Below, piece after piece: positions 8,123 through 19,144 of a DNA stretch of 25,212 nucleotides. Both the position numbers and the translations under genes were made by a program. Positions within the stretch are counted from its first letter, which is position 1. Every line of letters begins with the position of its first letter. Below the pieces are notes generated by a model. That model saw only the letters and a program-made list of their open reading frames with translations, made no database searches and had not been told where the DNA came from. The DNA lies in assembly GCA_023807065.1 (NCBI GenBank), contig JAJJLU010003900.1, positions 1 to 25,212 of the forward strand, given 5' to 3'. Origin of the DNA: Isotricha intestinalis. Taxonomy: Eukaryota; Ciliophora; Litostomatea; Vestibuliferida; Isotrichidae.

Positions 8123-9169
8123 TTATTTGATTTCATCATTCTTAATTTCTTTAATTAAATTATTTTTATTATTATCATCATTCGAATTTACAATAAAACT
8201 ATTAATTCCATTTTTTTCAGAAGAAGAAGTAACAACAAAATTATTATTTCCTTGAATTGAACCACTAATATTACTAATATTAATATTATTAATATTTCTA
8301 GAAGTAATATTTTTATTTTCATAAAAATTTTTTAATTTTTCCATTTCATTTTTATGATTAATTATACTATTATTATAAGTTTCTTTTAAATTTAATATAA
8401 TTGAACCATAATTTTCTAAATTTTTTTCTAATTCTTTTATTCTATTTTCATAAACATTATTTTGATTTATATTATTATTTAAAGGAATTCTTTCATAACT
8501 TTTTAAAAAATTAATTTCTTCTTCTTTTTTTTTTATTTTATCTTTTAAAATATTATTTTCAATTTCTAAAAAATTTATTTTTTCTTGAGGAGATAAAATA
8601 TTATAATTATTATTTTCATTATTAAAATTGTCAAAATTATTTTTAATATCATTAACTTCATCAACTAATTTTTGAATTTGTTGATTTGCATCTTTTGCTA
8701 TTTGAGTTGAAGTTTCTGTAATTTGATTTATTTCATTGTCTAAATAAAAAAGTTTTTCTTCATAATTTTTTTCTTTAAAATAATATTCAATTTCATTTTG
8801 ATTTATCTTATTTTTTATTATTTTATTATTTTCCTTTATTTTTCTTATATTTTCACATCTTTCATTTATTTCTTTTTTTATTTTCAATTTTTCTTCTAAT
8901 AAATTTTTTTCTAATTCATTTGATTTTTCTTCTATTTTTTTCTTATAATTATCATATTCTATTTTTAAAGTATTTTCTTTATTTTTATAATTATTATATG
9001 TCATTAAAAATGATTCTTCATAATCTTTATTTATCTTTCTTATTTCCATAATTGATGATTCATATAATTTTTCTTTCTCTTTTGAACTTTCCAATTTATG
9101 TTTTAAAGAATCTAATTTTTTTTCAAGATATAATATTGAATCATTCATTTCTTCTTTGTTTTCTTCCAT
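8123..9169 (-). CDS. Coiled-coil protein, function unknown
   Basis: 348 residues from ATG 9169 (MEENKEEMNDSIL) to TAA 8123. The frame is open two codons further upstream, but only to a TTG, so the ATG is used. Residues about 1-160 are a near-continuous coiled coil rich in Lys, Glu and Asn. A second helical block follows (IKDKIKKKEEEINFLKS and RIKELEKNLENYGSI), then an Asn/Ser-rich tail. Such proteins are common in the ciliate cytoskeleton and basal bodies, but nothing here names a family. Confidence 0.7.
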   Translation of the reverse strand: MEENKEEMNDSILYLEKKLDSLKHKLESSKEKEKLYESSIMEIRKINKDYEESFLMTYNNYKNKENTLKIEYDNYKKKIEEKSNELEKNLLEEKLKIKKEINERCENIRKIKENNKIIKNKINQNEIEYYFKEKNYEEKLFYLDNEINQITETSTQIAKDANQQIQKLVDEVNDIKNNFDNFNNENNNYNILSPQEKINFLEIENNILKDKIKKKEEEINFLKSYERIPLNNNINQNNVYENRIKELEKNLENYGSIILNLKETYNNSIINHKNEMEKLKNFYENKNITSRNINNINISNISGSIQGNNNFVVTSSSEKNGINSFIVNSNDDNNKNNLIKEIKNDEIK

Positions 9170-9467
9170 TTTCAATTTTTATTTTTTTTAAAAAAAAAAA
9201 ATAATCAAGAAAAGTAATTTTAATATTAAAATAAAATTTAAATCTTTTGATTAAAATTTAAAAAAATAAAATATGAGGATAAACAATATTAGTTACAGTA
9301 AATATAAAATTAAGAATAATTTAATTAAAAAAATTATAATACAATATTTTTTATTAATTAATTAAAAAAGTAATATAACAAAAATAAATTAATATATTAA
9401 TTTTTTAATATATAATATAAATGATATAATATATTAAAATATTGATTTATTTTTATATAGTAAAATT

Positions 9468-10358
9468 ATGGGTTGTTGTTATTGTTGTTCTTCAAAATTA
9501 AAAGGTGAAGATGAAGATATAGATAAATCATATGAAATAAAAATAAATAAATATACTTCAAAATATGATGAAGAATATACTTTAATAGAAAAAAAACAGA
9601 ATTTTATTAGTTATATAACATCAAGAGATTTTGCTTATTCTTTAAATTTATTTTCAATGGATAATGCAACATTAAATGATGATTATTCAAAGAAAAAAGA
9701 AGAATATACAAAAGAAGATTCTTTATTTAAAGATTCAATTACTCAAGATTATTTTCAAAGTTTCATAGAAAATAAAATATTTAAACATCCAATAACAGCA
9801 GATTTATTATCTAATGAAGAAGGAACAAATATTTGTAAAGAAACATATATTCAAATTTTTTCTTCTTTAGAAAAAAAATTATTACAAGCTGATAAACAAA
9901 ATAAAAAAAAAACAAATGATAGTAATAGAATAAAAAAATATCATATTTTATGTTTTGCTATTTTATATGGTTCTGGATTAAATATTTCTAAAATAAAATT
10001 AATATTTGATTTATTTAAAGATGAAAATAATAAATTAAAAAAAAGTGAATATTTCGAAGATTTCTTATTAAGTTTATTTTTAATTCCTGCTTATTGTATT
10101 TTATATGCAAGAATTAAATTAGGAACTTTATATAATGTAATAGGAGAATTACCTGATGATAAAGTTAAAGAAATTTTACAAAATTCTGAATTAAAAGATT
10201 CAATGAATTTAACTTCTATTACTTTAAAAAAAATTTTTCCTGATGAAAATAAAGAATTAAGTTATGATGAATGGAAAAATTTATTTTCTCAACATATTAT
10301 TGATTATATTCTTTCTTCTCAAGGGGTTAGATTTTATCTTGAGAAATATAATGTTTAA
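9468..10358 (+). CDS. N-terminally acylated EF-hand-like protein
   Basis: 296 residues from ATG 9468 to TAA. The N-terminus MGCCYCCSS has Gly2 for myristoylation and Cys3, 4, 6 and 7 for palmitoylation, so the protein is expected on the inner face of a membrane (plasma or ciliary). The rest is helical. Two regions resemble EF-hand pairs with weak loops: KLIFDLFKDENNKLKKSEYF and IFPDENKELSYDEWKNLF, each with an acidic loop but not the full set of calcium ligands. Overall layout recalls calcineurin-B-like or recoverin-type sensors, but the length is greater and I cannot assign a family. CFAP57 begins 145 bases downstream on the same strand, with no sign of cotranscription. Confidence 0.75.
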   Translation: MGCCYCCSSKLKGEDEDIDKSYEIKINKYTSKYDEEYTLIEKKQNFISYITSRDFAYSLNLFSMDNATLNDDYSKKKEEYTKEDSLFKDSITQDYFQSFIENKIFKHPITADLLSNEEGTNICKETYIQIFSSLEKKLLQADKQNKKKTNDSNRIKKYHILCFAILYGSGLNISKIKLIFDLFKDENNKLKKSEYFEDFLLSLFLIPAYCILYARIKLGTLYNVIGELPDDKVKEILQNSELKDSMNLTSITLKKIFPDENKELSYDEWKNLFSQHIIDYILSSQGVRFYLEKYNV

Positions 10359-10503
10359 TTTAATTTTATTTAATTTTATTATTGAATTTTGGTATTTTTT
10401 AAAAACAAAATAAACATTAATCATTATTTTTTATTTTATAACTTCAAAAAAAAAAATACTATTAAAGTATATAAAAAAAAAATAAAACTCTTTTCAAAAA
10501 AAA

Positions 10504-13500
10504 ATGTCAATTTTTGAAAGGCAAAAAGAATTTCACTCTTTAGTAAATAAATAATTAAAATAAATTATATAGACAAGTAAAGGAGAAATAGAAAATCTTC
10601 GTTTAGCACCAATAACATCATTAAGAATAAATCCAAATTTTGTTCATTATATATTTGAAAATTACATAGTTTTTGTATCAGGATGTAATTTAGTGATATA
10701 TGATTGTAAAGCAAAAACTCAAAAATTTTTAATGAGAAAACACAATCAATTTAAAATCACATATCTTTCAATTGGTTATATGTTAAAAACAGAAAAAGTT
10801 TTTGAATCAAATTTTGAGAAAAAACTTTCTAAAAGGAATTCAATTGATGAAATTATAGAAAAAATAACAACAACTAAAGAAATATTAATTTGCTTAGGTG
10901 AATATTCAGAAAAAGAAAAAAACTTTTATATTTCAGTTATAAAACCTTACGGTCAAAATGTTCAATATACAATGAAATCAAAAGATAAATATTGGAAAAT
11001 AAATTATTGTTCAATATTAAATAATTCAAATTATTGTGTTTCACTTTCTCAGAAATTTTCTTCAAATAAGAAAAATCCAATTCAATCAAAAATCACTTTT
11101 ACAAAATATAATTATGAACAAATAATAAGTGAAGAAATAGTTAATGAAGAATTAATTTATTGTTGTTATAATCCAAAAAATACAATTGAATTAATTATTT
11201 GTGGTAAAGGTTATTTAAGATTATGGAATATATTCATTAATGATGGAAGTTTAAAGGAAAATCAACAAAGATTTTTAAAAGGAAAAAAAGAAAAAGAACA
11301 TACTTTTTTAAAAGCAGAATTTTTTGAAAAAAAACACTTTTTATTAATTGTAGGAACCGCAGAAAATTTATTTTTTATTATTGATAATTTTTCTGTTTTA
11401 CATGAAATTGATGTTTGTTATTCTTATGAAAATATTTATGATTTAAATTTACAAAATATAAGAAATGAAGATGATGAAGATGATGATAATATAGGAAATT
11501 TAAAAGGATTATTAGATAATATGACTACTAAAAATATTGATAATCAATTAAAAGAATTATCTCTTTTAACTAATGATAATATTAAAGAAAAAAATGATTT
11601 AAATAATAATGATTTAAGTTCTCAAATAAGTAAAAATTCATCTAAAATGGATGATAAGGATAATTTAAGTGATAAAGATGATGTTTTTCATAGATTATAT
11701 AAAGGAAAAGAAAAAGATGATAAAGATATAAAAATTGATAGAACAAATAAAGTAAAATATTTTGAGTTAATAAATGATAATTTATTATTTATAGTATATA
11801 ATAATGATGGAATAATATTATTATATAAAATAGATTGGAATAGAAAAATAAAAAATGATGAAAGCGAAGAAGATTTTAAAAATTGGAATGCAAGTGAAAG
11901 TAGAGTAATAAGAATAGCAAAAAATATTAAAACAATAACAAATTATAGTATAAATAAACCTACTAATGATATTATTTTAATGATTGAAAGTTATGTTAAT
12001 CATAATAAAAAAGGAATTACAAGTACTTCTTTATTTAAAATGAAAAAAACTATTATTAATGATAAAAATAATCCAAATATGTTAATTTATGATGAAAAAT
12101 TATTTACTGGTTATTTCGAAAATAGACCAATTAAAATGTTTGATTTAAATGAAAAAAAGCAATTATTATATATTATAGATGAAGATAATATTTTTGAATG
12201 CTTTGATTGTTTAAAAAATGAATATGTTATTAGATTTCCATTTTCTGAGAAAATTTTAAGTATTTCTGCTTGTCCTTTAAATAATTTATTTGCTATTTCT
12301 TTTCCAAATAAAGTTTCTGTTTATGCAAAAATTAAAAAAAAAATTCTTCCTTTTGTTGATTTAGAAGTTAAAGATTCAATTTTAAAATTTAATTCTAAAG
12401 GTGATTTATTAGTAATTGGAGGAATGAATAGAAAAGAAAATTTTAAACAAACTTATTGTTTATATTTTATTGATACAAATACTTTTGAAACAATTTATGT
12501 TTTAGAAAATATTGCTTTTAAAATTAAAAGAATTAAATTTATTTCAAACGATAAATTTATTTTTGTTCAATTATCAAATTCTTTTATTATTGGATTTTTT
12601 ATTAATATTGAAAATAATAGTATTACAATACATGAAATTTATCAAGAAAGAAAAGATGATATTATTAATGGAAATTTATTTAAAATAATATTTAAATTTA
12701 ATGCAGGAGGAAAAAATTTTGATTGCTTTGATTATGATGAAGAAAATAAATTATTAATAGCTCTTCAAACAGAAAATAATAAAATGAGTTTAATTTCAAA
12801 TTTTCCTAAAAATGAAAAAAAAAAAAATTTCCATATCGAAATAGAATGTACATTAAATACAATAAAAATAATAAAAGAATTAAAGGTATTAATAGGAGGA
12901 GATAAAGATGGTTCAATTAAAATATATAATTGGCCAATAAAGAAATTAAATGAAGAAGAAAATATAAATTTAAATGATTATTACATTAAATCAATAAGTT
13001 TACATGAAGATAGTATAATCAATATATCATCAAGTAAAAATTATTGTAATTTTTTTTCAATAAGTAAAGACTCAAATATAATAATATCAAATTTACAAAT
13101 TGAAAAATATGATTCTTTTAAAAACTTTGAATTTTTCTCAAAATCAATGAAACCTCAAATAGAAACTTTTATAGTTCCATATTCAATGTATGAAATGAAA
13201 AATGAAGTAATTGAAACAAAAGAAAAAAATGTTGAAATATTAGAAAAAGCAGTAATTAAATTAAAACAAACTATGGATGAAGATATTGAAGATATAAGAA
13301 ATATGCATAAAAATGAACTTGAAAATATGAAAAGTAATTTAAAACAAAATATTGATGATGAAGATGTTAAATTTAATTCTATTAAAGGAGAAATTGATAC
13401 TTTAAAAGATAATATGGGAATTGATTTAACTAAAAGATTAGAAGAATTAGATAAGGATAAAATAACTTTAACTAATAAATATAATGATAAAATTGAATTA

Positions 13501-15024
13501 TATAATGGAGAAATAAATAGATTAAAAAATGAATTACAAGGAATAAAAGATTCGATTGAAGAAACATATCAAAATGAAGTTCAAAATCAAAAAGAATTTT
13601 ATGATAAATTAATAAAAGATTATAATGAGAAATTTAAACAATTAAAAGATGAGACAAATACTTCTTTAATAACATTAGTAAATATATCAAGTGAATATGA
13701 TGAAGCCACAGATAAAATAATAGAAGATTATAAGAAATTAGTAGAAAATTTAGATAGAAAAATATCAGAAACAAAAGAAATAAATACAAATATATTAAAA
13801 TTAAAAGAAGAAAAATTAAAAGAAGCAAAACAATTAGAAGATGAACACAAAACAAAATTAGAGCAAAAAGTTAAAGAATCAGATAAATTAATTGAAAAAA
13901 ATGTAGAAATTAAACAAAGTATAATAAATGCAACTCAAAGAACAATAACATTCCAAGAACAATTATTAGAAACCGAGAAAAATTTAGTAAAAATAGAAAA
14001 GAAATTAGATGATTTAGTAACAAAAAATAAGCATTTAGAACAAATAAGATTTGTATTAGAACATAGAATGACATCATTAGAAAAAGAAAAAGCTCCTTTA
14101 GAAGGTCAATGTGCATTTTTAGAAAATCAGAAAAATAAATTAACTGAAGAATTTAATAAAATAATATTACAAATAAATATGCATAATCAACAATTAGAAA
14201 ATAAACAAAGTCAATTAAGAGCTTCTTTAATTCAAAATTATGAAATTCATGATCAGAAAAAATATGTAGAAACTAAATTAATTCAATTAAAAAATGAAAT
14301 GGAACAATTTTTAATGTCATATCAAGATATGGATGATAATAAAATTTTAAGTGAAAATAAAACAACAAAAGTAGCATGGAACTTTAAAAAATTTTATGAT
14401 AAATATTTTTCAAATCCAATTGAAGATGAATTAGCTAATTATCAATATTATAGTCAAAAATTACAAGAACAAGTTGATAAAGATGGAATTGCAAATAATT
14501 TTGATTTAATTATGAGAAATAAAGCAGAAGAAAAATTAATCAGTGAAAAAGATAAAGTTGAAGAATTAAAAAGAGGAAAAGAAAAAGGTTTTAAAAGAAT
14601 TCAAAATGAAAATACTATTTTAATTACTGAATGTAATAGATTAAGAAAAAATTTACATGAAATTTATATGCATGTTGTTGATATTGAACAAAGATTTGAA
14701 AATTTAACTAAAATTAATCCTAAATTATCTAAAAGTGAAATTGTTTCTCAAATTAAAGAATTTATTAAAGCTACTCATGAAAAAATTAAAGAAAATTATA
14801 ATAAAGCGAAAAAAATGACTTCTAAAAATCCTTTAATTAATTCTGAAAGAATCGAAGAAAATAAAAATGAAAATAATAAAACTAATGATTATGAAGGTAT
14901 TATTAAATTACCTGATATTAGAAATAATAGAAGTATTAGCTTTTTATCAAATAAACAAAATATTTTTGAAGGAGATAAAAGTTTAAATAAATCAGAAGAA
15001 AAATTTCCTGTTTTAAATAAGTAA
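10504..15024 (+). CDS. CFAP57: CFAP57 (WDR65) axonemal protein, two exons
   Basis: Exon 1 is 10504-10542 (MSIFERQKEFHSL), then a 30-nt GT-AG intron (10543-10572), and exon 2 is 10573-15024; about 1496 residues in total. Without the intron the frame has no ATG and would start at a GTG (10693) inside the first blade. CFAP57 is a ciliary axoneme protein required for assembly of some inner dynein arms. Residues about 25-880 form WD40-type propellers (e.g. YIVFVSGCNLVIYDC, GKGYLRLWNIF, VLIGGDKDGSIKIYNW), with an acidic Asp/Asn insert at about 310-410. Residues about 887-1440 are coiled coil. C-terminal motifs match the family: IRFVLEHRMTSLEKEKAPLE, KKFYDKYFSNP, and KRIQNENTILITECNRLRKN. The related proteins CFAP43 and CFAP44 are less likely. 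Confidence 0.87.
10543..10572 (+). other. 30-nt spliceosomal intron in CFAP57
   Basis: Begins GTAAAT and ends TATATAG, with only A and T between. It is phase 0 and contains in-frame stops. Removal joins MSIFERQKEFHSL to TSKGEIENLRLAPITSL, restoring an ATG start and the first propeller strand. Confidence 0.85.
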
Positions 15025-15132
15025 ATTTATTATTTTTAAAAATTAAAATTTTATTTTTTTGAAAATTTTAAATGTTTTATTTTATTTTTTAATTTATTTA
15101 ATTTATTAAATTATTAAATAATCAAAAACTAT

Positions 15133-15843
15133 TTAATTTTTCTTTTTTTTCTTCTTTAAACTTTTTCCTTCATTCCTAATATCATTAATCCATTTTAAAC
15201 CATAAATAACACTTAAAAAGACAAAAGCAATTAATAAACATCCAATAAAATATCTATATTTATCACTTAATTTAGTAAAATTAAATCCAAAAATATTAAA
15301 ATCTAAATTATCCTCTCTATTTCTCATATAAATACTATCCATTCTTTCATCTTTTTCATTATTATTATTATTATCATCAATATTATTCATTCTATTTTTT
15401 CTTAATAAATCTAAATTAACTTCTTTGTTTTGAATATCAAGATAAGCTTCATTTAATTGTGCCATTTCTATTTGAATATTTTCTTGATTATTTTCTCTAA
15501 ATAAACTTTCCCATTTTTCTAAATTTATTAATTTACTTATTTGTTCATTTTCTAAATCTATTTTCTTTGAACTTAAATCTATTTCTTCAGCATCAAAATA
15601 TGTTATTTGACTATAACATGATAATAATACTAAAGTAAATAAATGATTAAATGATTCTTCATCTTTCATTTCTTTATTTTTCATTAATTTTGTTATTTCT
15701 CTAAAATATTCCATTTCTTTTGATAATTTTAATTGAACTATTTTAATGCAAGCATCCATTTTTATTTGTTTTTCACTTTTTTCATCTTGATTTATTACTT
15801 TTTGAAATATTAAGATTATTAAAATTAAAGTTATTTTTTTCAT
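15133..15843 (-). CDS. Type I membrane protein with dilysine tail
   Basis: 236 residues from ATG 15843 to TAA 15133. Residues 1-19 (MKKITLILIILIFQKVINQ) look like a cleaved signal peptide. A luminal helical domain follows, with few cysteines (C32, and C76 in VLLSCYSQ) and a poly-Asn spacer. One transmembrane helix near the C-terminus (YFIGCLLIAFVFLSVIYGL) is followed by a short tail ending KKKKKKN, which satisfies a KKxx endoplasmic-reticulum retrieval signal. Residence in the ER or early secretory pathway is therefore likely. No family recognised. It is divergent from the next gene across 55 bases. Confidence 0.75.
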   Translation of the reverse strand: MKKITLILIILIFQKVINQDEKSEKQIKMDACIKIVQLKLSKEMEYFREITKLMKNKEMKDEESFNHLFTLVLLSCYSQITYFDAEEIDLSSKKIDLENEQISKLINLEKWESLFRENNQENIQIEMAQLNEAYLDIQNKEVNLDLLRKNRMNNIDDNNNNNEKDERMDSIYMRNREDNLDFNIFGFNFTKLSDKYRYFIGCLLIAFVFLSVIYGLKWINDIRNEGKSLKKKKKKN

Positions 15844-15898
15844 TTTTTTGAATATTATTTTTTAATTTTTAAATTTTTATAAATTTTTTTAATTAATA

Positions 15899-17194
15899 AT
15901 GAAAAATAATAATATTATTGACTTTAAAGGAAATTTAGATGATACTAAATTTTTATTAAATGATTCTATAGGAGGAGATTTTAATATGAGTTCAATTAAA
16001 AAAAAATTTGACAATACTCAATTATTACTTAATGATAAAACTTCTATTTTAATTGAAAGTAAAAGTGAATTGAATGAAACAAATCAAATTATTTTAGAAA
16101 ATAATGAAAAAAATAATAATAGTGATGAGGAAGAAATAATAAGACAACAAAATATTTTATTAAATGATAAATCATCTCATTTAGATAATTTAGATATTTT
16201 TTCTCTTTCATACACAGATAATAATTATTCAAAACAAAACAATACTTCGAATAATAATTATAGTAATTTTAATAATTCAAATAATAAAATAAATAATAAT
16301 CTAAAAGAAAATAAAGAAGAAAAATCATTTGAAAAAAAAAATGTTGATAATATTTATATTAATAATTATAATAATAATAATAATAATAGTTTAAATGATT
16401 CTCCAGTTTTTAAAGAAACAAATAATATAATTTCATTTTTATTTCCTGAATATATAAATTTTAAAAAAATATTTCCAACAGAAACATTAAGTAAACAATT
16501 TAATATACCAATAAAATTAAAAAACATTAAATTAAAAATACTAACAGAATTAGAAGAATCAGAATTAATATCATATTATATAAATCCAAATGAAAAAATA
16601 TTAGAAAGTAATTTATCATTTCCTCATTTTACAGCAATTTATTATGAAAAAGAAGGAAAAATTGAAATTAAAGTTTATTGTCCTTTAATAAAAAATTCAG
16701 GAATAATTTATTCAATTCTTCAAATATATAAAGATGAAATATTAATAAAAGAATCTTTTTTAAAAGCTCAAATTGAAATACCAAAATTATGTTGTTTGAG
16801 AAATATAAAAAATAATCTAATTAAAAAATTTCCTTTAATTACAATTAATATAAATTTAAATTTAGAAAATCAACAATTTGGAATTCCGTTTAAAAATTAT
16901 TCAGAAAAAGATATAGAATTAGAATATAAAATAATAGAAAATTCAAAGTTAGAATTAATAATAAAACAAGGGAAAATTTATCAAATAATAAATAATATAG
17001 AACCAGAAAATTTCAAATTAAAACAATACTCATCTTCAAAATTATATTTTAAAACAAATATAATAACAAAAACAACAAATTTAAAAGACAACTTTTCCTC
17101 AGAAATTGAAAATCGAAAAATTTTAAAATTAAAAATAAAAGACACTTCAATAGAATATATATTTTATCTAAAAATAATATTTCATTCTTTTTAA
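15899..17194 (+). CDS. Protein with repeated LLND motifs and a C-terminal beta-rich domain
   Basis: 431 residues from ATG 15899 to TAA. The N-terminal 190 residues are disordered and Asn-rich, and contain a short motif three or four times: TKFLLNDS (16-23), TQLLLNDK (40-47), QNILLNDK (84-91) and a weaker NQIILENN (62-69). Residues about 195-431 are globular, with alternating hydrophobic strands (FTAIYYEKEGKIEIKVYCPL, KFPLITININLNLENQQFGI) and end IKDTSIEYIFYLKIIFHSF, suggesting two Ig-like or MSP/ASH-like beta sandwiches. No enzyme motif. A scaffold whose tail repeatedly binds one partner is a reasonable guess, nothing more. Confidence 0.7.
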   Translation: MKNNNIIDFKGNLDDTKFLLNDSIGGDFNMSSIKKKFDNTQLLLNDKTSILIESKSELNETNQIILENNEKNNNSDEEEIIRQQNILLNDKSSHLDNLDIFSLSYTDNNYSKQNNTSNNNYSNFNNSNNKINNNLKENKEEKSFEKKNVDNIYINNYNNNNNNSLNDSPVFKETNNIISFLFPEYINFKKIFPTETLSKQFNIPIKLKNIKLKILTELEESELISYYINPNEKILESNLSFPHFTAIYYEKEGKIEIKVYCPLIKNSGIIYSILQIYKDEILIKESFLKAQIEIPKLCCLRNIKNNLIKKFPLITININLNLENQQFGIPFKNYSEKDIELEYKIIENSKLELIIKQGKIYQIINNIEPENFKLKQYSSSKLYFKTNIITKTTNLKDNFSSEIENRKILKLKIKDTSIEYIFYLKIIFHSF

Positions 17195-17265
17195 AAACTA
17201 TATAAGAATAAAAAAAAGTTATTTTTTTTTAATGAAAACCATATAAAAAAATAAAAAAAAAATCT

Positions 17266-18044
17266 TCATTCAATTTTAGAATAAGAAACTTGAATTTTTG
17301 AATTATCACTTAAAGAATGATAAAATAAAGGATGATCATCTAAAATTTCTTGTCCACAGAAAAACAATCTAATTTTAAATAAATTTAAATCAACATTAAT
17401 TTCTTTACTGATTAATTCCTTAATATAAATTCCTTTATCAGTATTAAAAACATTAAATTTTAATTCTTGAGAATTATTAACAACAAAACAGAATAAAGTA
17501 ATATTTGTTTTATTAACTTTTTCATTTTTTATTTTTTCATAATCTCTTTCAAAAATAGGATCAGTAATACAAAAATTAGGAATTTTATAAATAATATTTG
17601 GATTATCTAATTCTAAAATAGTTTTTAAATTGTCTTTACAACATAAACCTGCTAATTCTAATAATTGAGAAGCAGTTGCAGGGTCACTTTCACATATTTC
17701 TTTTATTGCTCTATAGCGTTTATTTTTTTTTATTTTTTCTTTCCAAAATTCTTCTCTTAAATCATTTAATTTATCAAAAGGAATTTCGCATTTATAAGAA
17801 GGAATTAATTTTACACCTTCTCCTATCATTTTACCATCTTTTTTTTTATATTATATTTATATATATATTGGTTATATATTTTTTTATTGTTACTATTGTA
17901 TTCTTCGAAATCTTTGAAATTTTCCTCTCCTTTTTGATATGATGTTGATGAGGGATTTAAAGCAAGTGATTGAGATTGAGATTGTGTTCTTGTTGATTGA
18001 ACGTTCACTTTTTTTGGATTTGTGTTCATTCCACATATTCCCAT
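17266..18044 (-). CDS. UBTD1/2-like ubiquitin-domain protein, two exons
   Basis: Exon 1 is 18044-17894, the intron 17893-17838 (56 nt, GTAACA...AAAAAG), and exon 2 is 17837-17266, ending in TGA; 240 residues. Splicing joins FKDFEEYN to NGKMIGEGVKLIPSYKC; without it the two halves are separate frames. The protein starts MGICGMN, a likely myristoylation signal, as animal UBTD proteins begin MGNC. A disordered segment follows, then the UBTD N-terminal helical domain (LREEFWKEKIKKNKRYRAIK, ASQLLELAGLCC, NIIYKIPNFCITDPIF). A C-terminal ubiquitin-like domain has KFNVFNTDKGIYIKELISKE and FKIRLFFCGQEILDDHPL, without a terminal diglycine, so it is not a conjugated modifier. In animals this family works with ubiquitin-conjugating enzymes. 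Confidence 0.85.
17838..17893 (-). other. 56-nt intron in the UBTD-like gene
   Basis: GT donor at 17893-17892 and AG acceptor at 17839-17838 on the minus strand, phase 1. The acceptor follows a run of A. Removal restores one continuous ubiquitin-domain protein that starts with MG. Confidence 0.8.
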
Positions 18045-18348
18045 TTTTTTTTTATTTTTTATATTTTAAGTTTAATTAAGTTTAATTAATTTGATTTAGA
18101 AATTCTTTTTAAATGATTTATCTAGGTTTTTATATGTTTTGATTTTAATGTTTTTTATTTTTTTTTTTTTTGGATTAAAAGGATATTATTTTTTTTGAAT
18201 GATTTTTTACTTTTTTATGAAGTGTTTACTATTTTTTTTTAAATCTATTATTAATTAATTATTTAATATATTTTTATGTAGAATTTTTAGATTTTTAAAT
18301 TACTTACAAACTAATTACAATAAATAAAAAAATAATAAAAATGTATAT
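18045..18348. other. Intergenic, no gene seen
   Basis: 304 bases of A/T-dominated sequence with several T homopolymers between two minus-strand genes. It should hold the promoter of the UBTD-like gene and the 3' end of the upstream gene. No RNA gene or conserved motif was found. Confidence 0.6.
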
Positions 18349-19000
18349 TTAATCTTTTCCAAAACAGCAAGAAAATTTAACTTGAGATTTATTAGGTTGA
18401 GTAATTTTAGCTTTATTAATATTATTAATATTATCATTCATTTCTTTCATTTTTTCAAATTTTTGAGAAAATTTTTCACAATTAGAATTAATAGAATTTA
18501 TACTTTTAATATTTTCATTTTTTGAAGATTTACTTTGAGAAGAATCCATAATAAAACCATTATCTAAATTAGTTTTTGTATGTTGATTAGAATTATTTTT
18601 ATTTGTATTATCTTGAGTACTTAAATTATGATTTTTTATATTTTTTATTATTTTATTAAAAACAAAAAATTCTTCTTCATTTCCTTTTTGTTGAGAATTA
18701 AATTGAATTGGTTTTTTCCTTTTAAATAAATTTGAAATATTATTTATTCTAAAATAAAAAATAATAAATTAAATAATATTTATTTTACTCATTTTTATCT
18801 AATTTTTCATTGTTTTCTTTTTTATCAAAATCTTGATAACTTTGACTTAAATTAATTATAATACTTTCAATATTATTTAATATTCCATTATTATTATTAA
18901 TTTGATTTTTTTCTTTATTAACTTTATTTTCTTTTTTTGAATTATTAGTCGCATCATTTGTTTCTTTACTTTCCATATGAACATGTTTAATATTTTTCAT
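18349..19000 (-). CDS. Unknown Asn/Lys/Ser-rich protein, two exons
   Basis: Exon 1 is 19000-18789 (starts MKNIKHVHMESKE), the intron 18788-18749 (40 nt, GTAAAA...TTTTAG, phase 2), and exon 2 is 18748-18349, ending in TAA; 203 residues. The splice joins NNEKLDKN through a split GAA codon to INNISNLFKRKKPIQF. Without it there are two short frames of 71 and 66 codons, the second lacking about 66 upstream residues that are clearly coding. The product is mostly disordered, with helical stretches (SIIINLSQSYQDF, KFSQKFEKMKEMNDNI) and a C-terminus FSCCFGKD whose paired cysteines could be lipidated. It shares a 144-base divergent spacer with the next gene. No family recognised. Confidence 0.65.
18749..18788 (-). 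other. 40-nt intron in the unknown spliced gene
   Basis: GT donor at 18788-18787 and AG acceptor at 18750-18749, A/T only inside, with TAA in frame at its start. Its length and phase exactly join two otherwise separate open frames. Confidence 0.75.
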
Positions 19001-19144
19001 TCTTTTTTATAAATTATTTTTTTCATTAATTTATTACATATAAAATTGTTTTTGATTGAAAATAAAATTATATCATTGAATAAAAAATATTATTGTAAAA
19101 ATATAAATATTAAGAATCCAAAAATATTAAATATAAGAAAAATA

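Noticed and set aside
9176..9467. Possible gene in the divergent spacer between the coiled-coil and MGCC genes
   Set aside because: Only A/T-rich sequence with very short frames; it is most likely the shared promoter region.
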